This document shows positions 43,487 through 51,073 of a DNA stretch of 64,000 bases, in pieces. The DNA is from Pseudomonas simiae. Its GTDB lineage: Bacteria; Pseudomonadota; Gammaproteobacteria; Pseudomonadales; Pseudomonadaceae. The position numbers were made by a program, and so were the translations under genes. The notes under the pieces are model-generated. The model had not been told where the DNA came from, did no database searches, and saw only the letters and a list, made by a program, of their open reading frames with translations. The stretch spans positions 62,001 through 126,000 of the forward strand of contig NZ_FOKB01000007.1 in assembly GCF_900111895.1 (NCBI RefSeq), read 5' to 3'. Positions within the stretch are counted from its first letter, which is position 1. The number at the start of each line of letters is the position of its first letter.

Positions 43487-44362
43487 ATGAAACGCAAGCA
43501 GTCCATCGAACAGGTCCGCTGGGATCTGGCACTTCGCTACCGTTTGATTGAGACCGTCGCCTGGTGGGAGGGCCGGTTAACCACGGGACACTTGATGCAG
43601 AGCTTCGGTATCAGTCGCCAGCAGGCGTCCAAGGACATCAACACCTACATCACGGAACATGCGCCTAAAAACCTTACATATGACAAAAAAATAAAAGGCT
43701 ACGTGCCCGGCAAGGCGTTCACGCCGCTGTTCATCGACGACAGCGCAAGCGCCTATTTGCACCTGCTCTACCAGAACAACGAACGCGCTCCTCACATTGA
43801 TGGGCTCGCCCTAGCTTACGCTCACACCAAGGTGCTGGAAGTCCCCGATCGCCCGATCCGGCCGGAAGTCCTGCGCCCATTGCTCAAGGCCTGTCGCGAT
43901 GGCCTGCGCCTGGAAACCGAGTACGTATCGCTCAACACACCAAACGTGGAAATTCGACTGATCGCCCCTCACACACTGGTCTACACCGGTATGCGCTGGC
44001 ATGTGCGGGCTTACTGCGAGAAGAACGGCCAGTACCGCGACTTTGTACTCAGCCGCCTGCGGGGCCAGCCGGATTTGCTCGATGAATCGCAAAATACTCG
44101 CGAGCTGGATGAAGACTGGAATACCGAGATTCCCGTCATTTTTGCAGCCGACGGACGGCTGAACGCAGCGCAGAAGTCAATCATCGAAACCGACTTTGGC
44201 ATGACTGATGGCCAGCTGGTAGTGCCCAGTCGTAGAGCGCTGGTGAAGTATGTATTGCAACGCTATCAGATCGACCCGAGAAATCAGGCCACTAACCCCG
44301 AGGCACAGCAAATCGTGGCAACCAACCTCAAGGAGTTGCGTCCCTGGCTCATGAATGACTGA
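43487..44362 (+). CDS. WYL-domain transcriptional regulator (BrxR/CapW-like)
   Basis: 291 aa. N-terminal winged helix (TTGHLMQSFGISRQQASKDINTYI, about residues 32-55). WYL domain at about 125-200 with LIAPHTLVYTGMRWHVRAYCEKNGQYRDFVLSRL, and a C-terminal WCX segment (LVKYVLQRYQIDP). Such regulators control defence genes in many islands (BrxR, CapW families), often by binding a nucleic-acid or nucleotide signal. Last complete gene of the island, divergent from the small membrane protein; a decayed copy is at 41.6 kb. Confidence 0.88.
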   Translation: MKRKQSIEQVRWDLALRYRLIETVAWWEGRLTTGHLMQSFGISRQQASKDINTYITEHAPKNLTYDKKIKGYVPGKAFTPLFIDDSASAYLHLLYQNNERAPHIDGLALAYAHTKVLEVPDRPIRPEVLRPLLKACRDGLRLETEYVSLNTPNVEIRLIAPHTLVYTGMRWHVRAYCEKNGQYRDFVLSRLRGQPDLLDESQNTRELDEDWNTEIPVIFAADGRLNAAQKSIIETDFGMTDGQLVVPSRRALVKYVLQRYQIDPRNQATNPEAQQIVATNLKELRPWLMND

Positions 44363-44579
44363 CGCGCATCTCCCTTGAGGAGTTGGAGCACAAGCGCATT
44401 TGCCGTAAGCGACAGCAATAAGGCACGCGCCGACTCGCCAGAGCGAGTGAAGGAATGAACCAAGCGCCAGCAATCGCTATCAGTAGCCGTTGGTTCCGCT
44501 CAAAGGCGAAATCCGAAGTACAGCTGTGGAATTGAGCTTTGGTCGACGTAAAGGCAGGAATTTAAAAAGATTCGCGAAT

Positions 44580-44599
44580 GGTATTCCATAAGGTATTCC
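44580..44599. repeat. Right integrase arm-type sites
   Basis: GGTATTCC at 44580-44587 and 44592-44599, 12 bp apart, the same core and period as the left sites at 14445 and 14457. Confidence 0.7.
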
Positions 44600-44628
44600 A
44601 ATAGAAAATCTAACCAAAAATAATCAAT

Positions 44629-44668
44629 AAAAATCAATACGATACAGAATCAATTCAGATTACCCCGG
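44629..44668. repeat. attR-like site
   Basis: TTCAGATTACCCCGGC (44654-44669) matches 13 of 16 positions of the ssrA T-arm/acceptor segment TTCAAATCCCCCCGGC. It is preceded by AAAAATCAATA, as at 33127. Followed by the ssrA-type terminator, which is how a 3'-end insertion would leave the right end. Confidence 0.7.
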
Positions 44669-44678
44669 CACTTCAACG

Positions 44679-44706
44679 AAAAAGGACGTCCATGGACGTC
44701 TTTTTT
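44679..44706 (+). terminator. Displaced original ssrA terminator
   Basis: GGACGTCC and GGACGTC arms followed by TTTTTT, nearly the same as 14343-14368, and with similar flanking sequence GTNCCTGNAANNCAGTAA. Marks the outer limit of the island. Confidence 0.8.
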
Positions 44707-44930
44707 GTACCTGTAACTCAGTAAGCTCATAGGCTTATTTGCCTTTTAGCCTCCGTAGGCGATCATTTACCGATCGGCTCAGCCAGTCTGAATTGCACAC
44801 CTGAGCAGCGTGAAGAACCATGCATTTCGTCGCTCAATACCTTGCAATCACAGCCTTTCGCCTATAGCCGACCGCGCGAGGTGTTAACCTCAGATCCAAG
44901 TCTATTTTCACCCTTATGGGTACTTTCGCC

Positions 44931-45137
44931 ATGATCAACGGCCACAAGCATTCAAAAGACCTTAGCCTTGCGGAAATGATGGGCCTTAAAAGCAGCTTAC
45001 GTGACCGCCAGGTTGATGCTGTCTATGCAGCTGACCCTCAGATGCTTGAAATGGCTGCTGTCCGTGCCAAAGCGGCCCTTCGCGGCAACTCTGCTGTAAT
45101 CGCTCGCCCACTAAGATTCTCTGCGCTTAGCAACTGA
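44931..45137 (+). CDS. Small hypothetical protein
   Basis: 68 aa from MINGHKHSKDLSLAEMMGLK (a second ATG 15 bp upstream is possible). Alanine-rich, helical, no recognised domain (DAVYAADPQMLEMAAVRAKA). No strong ribosome-binding site seen. Immediately before the hsdR remnant on the other strand, in the mixed zone right of the island, so the support is modest. Confidence 0.35.
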   Translation: MINGHKHSKDLSLAEMMGLKSSLRDRQVDAVYAADPQMLEMAAVRAKAALRGNSAVIARPLRFSALSN

Positions 45138-45166
45138 TGCCCGACGCGGTAAACGAAGACGCTCCG

Positions 45167-45376
45167 CTCCGTGTCTGGCTCACCCCAAATGGAGCGCAGT
45201 TCGTCTTCGTCTTTGAAGAAATCTGGAAGGATGCCAAACAGGTTTTCTAAAAACTGCGCAGCAGACATTGGCTTGCCATCGGCGCTGAGAAACAAGGTCG
45301 TCATCATGTTTTTGATCCGGCGCGCCGAGCCTTTGCTTAACCTGATCTCCCCCGCTCGAATACCGAATTTCCCGCG
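45167..45376 (-). pseudogene. HsdR (type I restriction) C-terminal remnant
   Basis: About 70 codons: GEIRLSKGSARRIKNMMTTL, FLSADGKPMSAAQFLENLFG and ILPDFFKDEDELRSIWGEPD match the C-terminal end of type I R subunits. No helicase/nuclease domains remain, and the sequence changes to unrelated codons after the EPD motif. No hsdM/hsdS found nearby. A relic of an earlier restriction locus. Confidence 0.75.
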
Positions 45377-45508
45377 CGGCGGCCGAGGGGTTCAGGTACC
45401 AGATCGATAGCTCATGAGCCCCGTGGCAAGGGCACTCATGCCCTCGCCGCCCGGTGTCGGGATACGTCGGAGGTCCAACCGATCCAGCGCCCGATTCACC
45501 ACCGCAGG

Positions 45509-46363
45509 TCAGTCATGGCTCTCCTTCTCCCTCTTGTGCTTACGATAATGGGAAAGTGAAATCCCCGTTTGGCGCTTGAAGTAGCGACACAAGTAAGAGG
45601 CGTCGGCGAAGTTCAGTTCGTCGGCCACACGGCCAATAGCCAAGTCACTGTATGAAAGGAGCGCCTTGATTTCCAAGGTTACCTGCCGATCGATCAGGCC
45701 CTTGGGAGTGTCATTGAAAAACGCTTTGGTCAACTGCGACAGGTAGAACGGCGTGATATTCAGTGCGTCAGCGTAGAACTTCACATCTCGGTTGCGGATG
45801 CAGTGTTTACCTATCAATTCCCAGAAGCGCCAACTGAGCATTTCCTTCCGGCTGAATCCACGGTTTTCTATTTGGTTGGCTGGAAGTTGCTCGGCTATTT
45901 TCAAAAAGAGGTTCTGCAGCTGATTGCGCAACATGATGCGTTGGTAAGAGGGACAGGTCTGCGCAATATTCCGCATCTGCGTCACCCACCCGTCTATCAG
46001 TGGCATGTCGTCGTTGGATGGAACGCAATGGGGATGGTCATGCAGAAAGACGAACAAACTATTTGGCAGCGGGTAGGCAACCTCCGCTGCAAAATCTTTC
46101 GGCATAAGGCAGAAAAAAACCTTGAAGCGGCGCGAGCGACGTTTGAGCAAGGCAATGGTGTCCTCAGCCAGCAACATCACTCCTCCGCGCCTGACCGCAT
46201 GCTCTTTGAAGTTTAGAGTGAAGTGGGCACTACCGGAGAGGCATACCAGCAACGTCAAGTAAGCATGACCGAAAGAGAGCGGTAAACCTTGCCATTGCGC
46301 TAGCGTGGTTTCTCCCATCCGCATCGAATCGTCAGGAACGGAAAGTTTCGGAATGTGATGCAT
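45509..46363 (-). CDS. AraC-family transcriptional regulator
   Basis: 284 aa. The C-terminal double helix-turn-helix covers about residues 190-275 (DVKFYADALNITPFYLSQL; RVADELNFADASYLCRYFKR, then QTGISLSHYRKHKRE, the AraC signature). The N-terminal cupin-like ligand domain is weakly conserved. Target unknown; no adjacent gene is clearly under its control, the nearest being a GNAT gene read in the other direction. Confidence 0.93.
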   Translation of the reverse strand: MHHIPKLSVPDDSMRMGETTLAQWQGLPLSFGHAYLTLLVCLSGSAHFTLNFKEHAVRRGGVMLLAEDTIALLKRRSRRFKVFFCLMPKDFAAEVAYPLPNSLFVFLHDHPHCVPSNDDMPLIDGWVTQMRNIAQTCPSYQRIMLRNQLQNLFLKIAEQLPANQIENRGFSRKEMLSWRFWELIGKHCIRNRDVKFYADALNITPFYLSQLTKAFFNDTPKGLIDRQVTLEIKALLSYSDLAIGRVADELNFADASYLCRYFKRQTGISLSHYRKHKREKESHD

Positions 46364-46520
46364 AGTGCCCCAGCGCTATAACAAACAATAGCCATCATCG
46401 TATCAGCGCTTGGCGCGGTTGTTGCGAAAAGTACCGAAGAAGCCGAGGTACTGGCGTGTACCGATGGCCTGTCTGCCAATACTCTATCCCGAACGCACCC
46501 ATCCACTCCGAGTACGGGAT

Positions 46521-47069
46521 ATGACACTTAAAACAGAACGACTCTTGCTACGCCCCTGGCAGGACACAGACGCCGCCGATCTATACGAGTATGCCAAAGA
46601 CGCTCGAGTCGGTCCCATCGCTGGCTGGCCCCCGCACACCAGTGTGGAGAACAGTGCCGACATCATCCGCACAGTCTTCAATCACCCAGAGGTGTATGCG
46701 GTCGAATTGAAGGAAAATCGCCGTGCTGTTGGTTGTGTGGGCATTCTCATAGGCAGCAACAGCAATTTTGAAATCAGTGAGCAGGAAGGGGAAATAGCCT
46801 ACTGGATCGGCGTACCGTACTGGGGCAAAGGCCTGATTCCGGAAGCCGTGCGTGAAGTGATGCGACACGCTTTTGAAAACCTGAACCTCAAAGCACTGTG
46901 GTGTGGTTACTTCGCCGACAACATCCAATCCCATGCTGCCCAATCGAAGTGTGGCTTTCGCTTTCATCACACGGAAGAAAACAAATACAACCAGTTCCTC
47001 CAAGACTATCGCACAGAGCACATTAGCCGGATCACCTACCAGGAATGGCTGGAATATTCGAAAGTGTAA
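46521..47069 (+). CDS. GNAT N-acetyltransferase (RimJ/RimL type)
   Basis: 182 aa from MTLKTERLLLRPWQDTDAAD, the typical RimJ/RimL-like start. Acetyl-CoA binding motif near IAYWIGVPYWGKGLIPEAVR (about residues 95-114) and NLKALWCGYFADNIQSHAAQSKCGF. Function: acetylation of an unknown amine or protein N-terminus. Upstream codons are open but lie outside the family-like region. Confidence 0.9.
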   Translation: MTLKTERLLLRPWQDTDAADLYEYAKDARVGPIAGWPPHTSVENSADIIRTVFNHPEVYAVELKENRRAVGCVGILIGSNSNFEISEQEGEIAYWIGVPYWGKGLIPEAVREVMRHAFENLNLKALWCGYFADNIQSHAAQSKCGFRFHHTEENKYNQFLQDYRTEHISRITYQEWLEYSKV

Positions 47070-47213
47070 GAGCACAAACCGAAGAGGGACGCGAACCTTA
47101 CCTGGGGTTGTACGAAGAACCAGCCTCCCTTGATACACCGTTGCCATTCAGGTGCGGTACACACCCATAAAACATTGATTCAGCTCGATCATCACCCTCA
47201 TTCAGGCGACGCG

Positions 47214-47651
47214 ATGGAAATCTCACTCACCCAAATAACGCAACAAAACTATGAGGCCATTTGTGAACTGGAGGTCACTGAAGAACAAGAGGACTACGTG
47301 GCTAGTAATACTTGGTCGCTCGTTGAGGCCGCGTACAACCCGGGCTACTTCACACGCGCCATCATTGCGGATGAAGAGGCCGTAGGCTTTTTAATGTGGG
47401 TGCAGGAATCAAAAGGAAAAGTCTCTATCTGGCGCTTTATGGTGGACAAAAAACATCAGCAGAAATCCATCGGTAGAGCAGCGCTGGGTCTCGCCCTGCA
47501 TGAAATAAAACAGATCGAAGAATTGAAAGAAATTGAGATTTGCTACAACCCCAACAACGTCGTCGCCAAAGGATTTTATTCCAGTTTTGGCTTTATCGAA
47601 GTTGGCATGGATGCAGACGGCGAAGATATGCTGGCGAGGATCATCATGTGA
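47214..47651 (+). CDS. GNAT acetyltransferase, SpeG/diamine-like
   Basis: 145 aa from MEISLTQITQQNYEAICELE. GNAT core: VSIWRFMVDKKHQQKSIGRA (acetyl-CoA-binding Q-x-x-x-x-G), and EIEICYNPNNVVAKGFYSSF. Resembles diamine/spermidine acetyltransferases in the phosphinothricin/PaiA group. No operon partner; the upstream GNAT ends 144 bp earlier. Confidence 0.85.
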   Translation: MEISLTQITQQNYEAICELEVTEEQEDYVASNTWSLVEAAYNPGYFTRAIIADEEAVGFLMWVQESKGKVSIWRFMVDKKHQQKSIGRAALGLALHEIKQIEELKEIEICYNPNNVVAKGFYSSFGFIEVGMDADGEDMLARIIM

Positions 47652-47818
47652 AAGTCGCCAAATACACGCCGAGTGGCACGATTTCCTTGCCAACGTATTG
47701 AGGACGAAATCCACGCGTTCCGGCAGGTAATGCTTCGGGTGGGAGTCCCTCTCTGGAATCCCACCGCACTTCCCATTACCCTGATCCCCTCTATCAGACA
47801 ACCGGAAGTCCGATACCC

Positions 47819-48844
47819 GTGTTCAAGCCACTCGCCGCTTTCGCTCTCGCCTGCACCCCTCTGCTTGCAACCGCCGCCGACCTGGCCGGTGTCTGGACAG
47901 GCACTCTGGGGAAATCCGCGATTACTGTCTGTTTCAACGGGCCCCACGGCGCCAATGGCAGTTATTACTACCAACGGATCCTCACCCCCATTCAGCTGAC
48001 CCAAGCCAACGCCAGCGAGCCTTGGGTGGAAGAAGGGCAAACCGGTTTCTGGCAGTTGGACGACCCACAGGGCGACCTATTGACCGGCACCTGGAGCAAA
48101 GCCTTGGGTGGCAAAAGCCTGGCGCTGATGCTGAAACGCGCGGACACGGACGGGTGCGCCAGCGACACTTACAACAACCCGCTTGAGGCCACGCCACCGG
48201 CGGTAAAGGTTGAGAGGAAGACGTTCGCCGAACATGCCTACCAGGTGAAAACCCAAGGCGGGCAGGTCATCCTCAAACTTGAAGGCGACACGGAGGCCAT
48301 CGATAAGATCAACCGGGATCTCGCACGGATGGCCATCAACCCAGACGGACAGACCGATTTCTATAGGGAGCGGCGCAACTCACTGGACCAGGGCGGCAGC
48401 ACCACGACCAGCGAGATCACGGTGGAACCGGTCTACTGGTCATCACAGTGGATCACCGTGCGTTTCTATCGCTGGTCGGCAGGCTACGGACGCGGGGGAA
48501 TCAGCTGGGGCCTGCACAGTTGGAACCTGCAAACTGGTAAAAAGGTTGATCCCTGGACGTGGTTGGGAGGCGAGGAGCAATGGGACGGCCCCTATTCCGG
48601 CCAGGTCAAACTGCCCGCAGCGTTCAGCGCATGGCTTTCCAAGCAAACCACCGTCGACGAAGGCTGCCCGGCCGTGACCAGCTATTCCACCTTCGACTTG
48701 AGCTTCAACACCCAGGGCCTGCAACTTTCGACACCCGCTCAGGGCGATGGCTGTGATAACGAACTGAGCTTTGCGTGGGAGCAATTGGAGCCGGTGCTGA
48801 CAGCCCAAGGCAAAGCAGCTATACCCAGCTTGAAAGCGCCATAA
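47819..48844 (+). CDS. Secreted hypothetical protein
   Basis: 341 aa starting at GTG 47819 (GGAAG upstream). Signal peptide MFKPLAAFALACTPLLATAA. Mature protein is beta-rich, with aromatics (ADLAGVWTGTLGKSAITVCF) and an EHAYQVKTQGG region. Two Cys are likely paired. No family recognised; a DUF3298-like/calycin-type periplasmic domain is possible. Confidence 0.75.
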   Translation: MFKPLAAFALACTPLLATAADLAGVWTGTLGKSAITVCFNGPHGANGSYYYQRILTPIQLTQANASEPWVEEGQTGFWQLDDPQGDLLTGTWSKALGGKSLALMLKRADTDGCASDTYNNPLEATPPAVKVERKTFAEHAYQVKTQGGQVILKLEGDTEAIDKINRDLARMAINPDGQTDFYRERRNSLDQGGSTTTSEITVEPVYWSSQWITVRFYRWSAGYGRGGISWGLHSWNLQTGKKVDPWTWLGGEEQWDGPYSGQVKLPAAFSAWLSKQTTVDEGCPAVTSYSTFDLSFNTQGLQLSTPAQGDGCDNELSFAWEQLEPVLTAQGKAAIPSLKAP

Positions 48845-48968
48845 CGGCCTAATCAGCCTTACAAAAATCCATCACTCGTTCACGAAATATTCAGAAACGC
48901 CAACGGATACTAGCCCATTGCAATGACCGTTCCCCCGGACGGTCCTCCTGCCCTGGTAGCCACACTCC

Positions 48969-50402
48969 ATGACGCGTCCTGCTTCCCTGCTGCTCCTGCT
49001 TGCTGGTCTGTTGTTCTTCTTTGCCCTGGGCAACCATGAGCTGCAAGGCTCCACCGAAGCCCGCGTCGCCGGGATCGCCATGGCCATGCACCTGGACAAT
49101 AACTGGGTAGTGCCCCAGTTGTTTCGTGAGCCCTTTCTGGAAAAACCGCCCCTGAGCCTGTGGATCGACGCCGGGGCGATTCGCCTGTTCGGCGGCACCA
49201 CCTGGGCCGTGCGCCTGGCCTCGGCGTTTGCTGGATTGTTCAGCGTGATGCTCCTTTACACCATGCTGCGCCGGTTCGGGCGACCGCAGACGCTGGCGTT
49301 CAGCGCGGCCTTGATCCTGGCGACCATGGCCAGCTATTGGAGCAATGCGCGCGGCGTCGGTGAGGATTCGCTGCTCACCCTCGGCGTGACCACTGCGCTG
49401 TTGGCGTTCTACCAGGCAGTGCGGCCCGATCGCCAAGGCTCCAGCGTGGGCGCATGGGCACTGTTTACCGCCGGGATGGTGATCGCCACCCTCAGCAAAG
49501 GCGTGCTGGGCCTGGCGATGCCGGGCATTGTGATTTTTGTGTACCTGGCCAGCACCAGCCTGATGGACAAACGGCTGCAGATTGGCAACTGGCTCAAGCC
49601 GGCACTGTTTACCTTATTGGCGCTGGTGCCACTGGTGATCTGGCTAGGCTTCCTGTTCCAACGCGGGGGTATGCAGGCCGTTGCCGAGGTCTTGCTGACC
49701 AACAGCGTCGGCCGCTTCAGCGGCTCGTTTGTCGAAGCCGGGCATTACGAGCCGTTCTACTACTACATTGCCAAGCTGCCCGAGGCGTTCCTGCCTTGGA
49801 ACATCCTGGTGTACCTGGGCCTGTGGCACTTTCGCAAAAGCCTGGTGCGCAACCGCTACCACTTGTTCTTCAGCGTCTGGCTGGTGGCACAGTTCACCCT
49901 GCTGACCCTGGCGTCGAGCAAACGCACCGTTTACCTGATGGCGCTCGCACCGGCCGCCGCCGTCCTGGCCGCGGAATATGCAAGGGTGCTGCTGGACTGG
50001 CTGAAAACCCACAAGCCCGCGCTGTACAAGCATCACAGGACCATAGTGGGCGGCGTGTTCACCCTGGCCGTGAGTTGCTACCTGATCGCCGCCTTCTGGT
50101 TCGCGCCCAAAGCGGATGTGCGCCAGTCCTTCGTACCGGTGATCAGCCAGGTTCAGGCGTTGAAAGACGAAGGCCGGGAGGTGGTACTGTACCGGCCCAA
50201 CGAGCGCATCGCCGGAGCCAGCGTGTTTTACCTGCAGGCCTATTTACCGATCCTGCAAACCGAGGCCGAGCTGCACAGCTATCTCGGCGCCAAACCCGGC
50301 AACGTTGCGCTGCTGGACCACACCGATGACTTGACCCGTCCGGTGAAGGAGATCAAGCGGATGTCGATCAATCGCCAGCCTTACTACTTCGTGGAGCAGT
50401 AA
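48969..50402 (+). CDS. Inner-membrane glycosyltransferase (ArnT/GT39-83-like)
   Basis: 477 aa. Starts MTRPASLLLLLAGLLFFFAL. After the first helix comes NHELQGSTEARVAGIAMAM, with the E-A-R of the ArnT/PMT first loop, followed by NNWVVPQLFREPFLEKPPLS and about ten further transmembrane helices. Such enzymes move sugars from undecaprenyl phosphate onto lipid A or other envelope targets. Shorter than ArnT (about 550 aa). Substrate unknown; no lipid-A arn genes nearby. Confidence 0.85.
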   Translation: MTRPASLLLLLAGLLFFFALGNHELQGSTEARVAGIAMAMHLDNNWVVPQLFREPFLEKPPLSLWIDAGAIRLFGGTTWAVRLASAFAGLFSVMLLYTMLRRFGRPQTLAFSAALILATMASYWSNARGVGEDSLLTLGVTTALLAFYQAVRPDRQGSSVGAWALFTAGMVIATLSKGVLGLAMPGIVIFVYLASTSLMDKRLQIGNWLKPALFTLLALVPLVIWLGFLFQRGGMQAVAEVLLTNSVGRFSGSFVEAGHYEPFYYYIAKLPEAFLPWNILVYLGLWHFRKSLVRNRYHLFFSVWLVAQFTLLTLASSKRTVYLMALAPAAAVLAAEYARVLLDWLKTHKPALYKHHRTIVGGVFTLAVSCYLIAAFWFAPKADVRQSFVPVISQVQALKDEGREVVLYRPNERIAGASVFYLQAYLPILQTEAELHSYLGAKPGNVALLDHTDDLTRPVKEIKRMSINRQPYYFVEQ

Positions 50403-50417
50403 GGCCGGCGCGGGGCA

Positions 50418-50906
50418 TCAGTGCTTGGTGACTTTGTCCAGGTAGCCCATGGCAAATGCCGAGACCACGAAGGTCATGTGGATGATCACGTACCACATCA
50501 GGTGCTGTGGATCGACGTTCTTGGCGTCCATGAAGATGCGCAGCAAGTGGATCGACGAAATCGCCACGATGGAGGCCGCCACTTTCATCTTCAGGGACGA
50601 AGAGTCCATGGTGCCCAGCCAGTTGAGTTTCTCTTTGTTGTCATCGATATCCAGCTGCGAGACGAAGTTCTCGTAGCCGGAGATCATCACCATGACCAGC
50701 AAGCCGCCGACCAGGGCCATGTCGATCAACGACAGCAGCACCAGGATCAGCTCGGACTCGGCCATCGAGAACACGCTCGGCAGCAAGTGAATCACTTCCT
50801 GGAAGAATTTCAGCGCCAGCGCCAGCAACCCGAGGGACAAGCCGAAATAAATCGGCGCCAGCAGCCAGCGCGAGGCGTACATAGCATTTTCGATAAAGCG
50901 TTCCAT
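50418..50906 (-). CDS. YqhA/UPF0114 family membrane protein
   Basis: 162 aa. MERFIENAMYASRWLLAPIY is the family start, followed by about three to four hydrophobic segments (FGLSLGLLALALKFFQEVI; LVLLSLIDMALVGGLLVMVM; LMWYVIIHMTFVVSAFAMGY). Function unknown. Convergent with the glycosyltransferase, 15 bp from its stop. Confidence 0.93.
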   Translation of the reverse strand: MERFIENAMYASRWLLAPIYFGLSLGLLALALKFFQEVIHLLPSVFSMAESELILVLLSLIDMALVGGLLVMVMISGYENFVSQLDIDDNKEKLNWLGTMDSSSLKMKVAASIVAISSIHLLRIFMDAKNVDPQHLMWYVIIHMTFVVSAFAMGYLDKVTKH

Positions 50907-51073
50907 TGGATCTCACACAGCTTGGCTAGAAATGGCGGCGAGTATACCAGCCGCTACAAGACACCTGTCATCACGAGAAAACTGACCTGTGCGGCATCTG
51001 TAAGAGAATTTTTCTGCTAGTGTCGAGCCCAATAACAACTCGGCTCGATGACGTCGGACAGGAAAAAACTCAG

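Larger units (their letters stand above)
14332..44727. mobile_element. Composite genomic island inserted at ssrA
   Basis: About 30 kb between ssrA and a degenerate copy of its tail and terminator. Evidence: a P4-type integrase directly after ssrA; GGTATTCC pairs with a 12-bp period near both ends (14445/14457 and 44580/44592); the right-end sequence TTCAGATTACCCCGGC resembles the ssrA T-arm TTCAAATCCCCCCGGC. About 38 of 44 positions match between the two flanking terminator regions. Cargo is mostly defence-type genes. A diverged internal end at 33127-33166 suggests two elements in tandem, the second having lost its integrase. E. coli CP4-57 also sits in ssrA and carries a yfjI homologue. Confidence 0.88.
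44363..44930. other. Island right-end region
   Basis: About 570 bp without a gene. Holds two GGTATTCC sites (44580-44599), the AT-rich att-like sequence (44629-44668) and the duplicated ssrA terminator (44679-44706). The remaining 44730-44930 contains nothing recognised. Confidence 0.7.
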
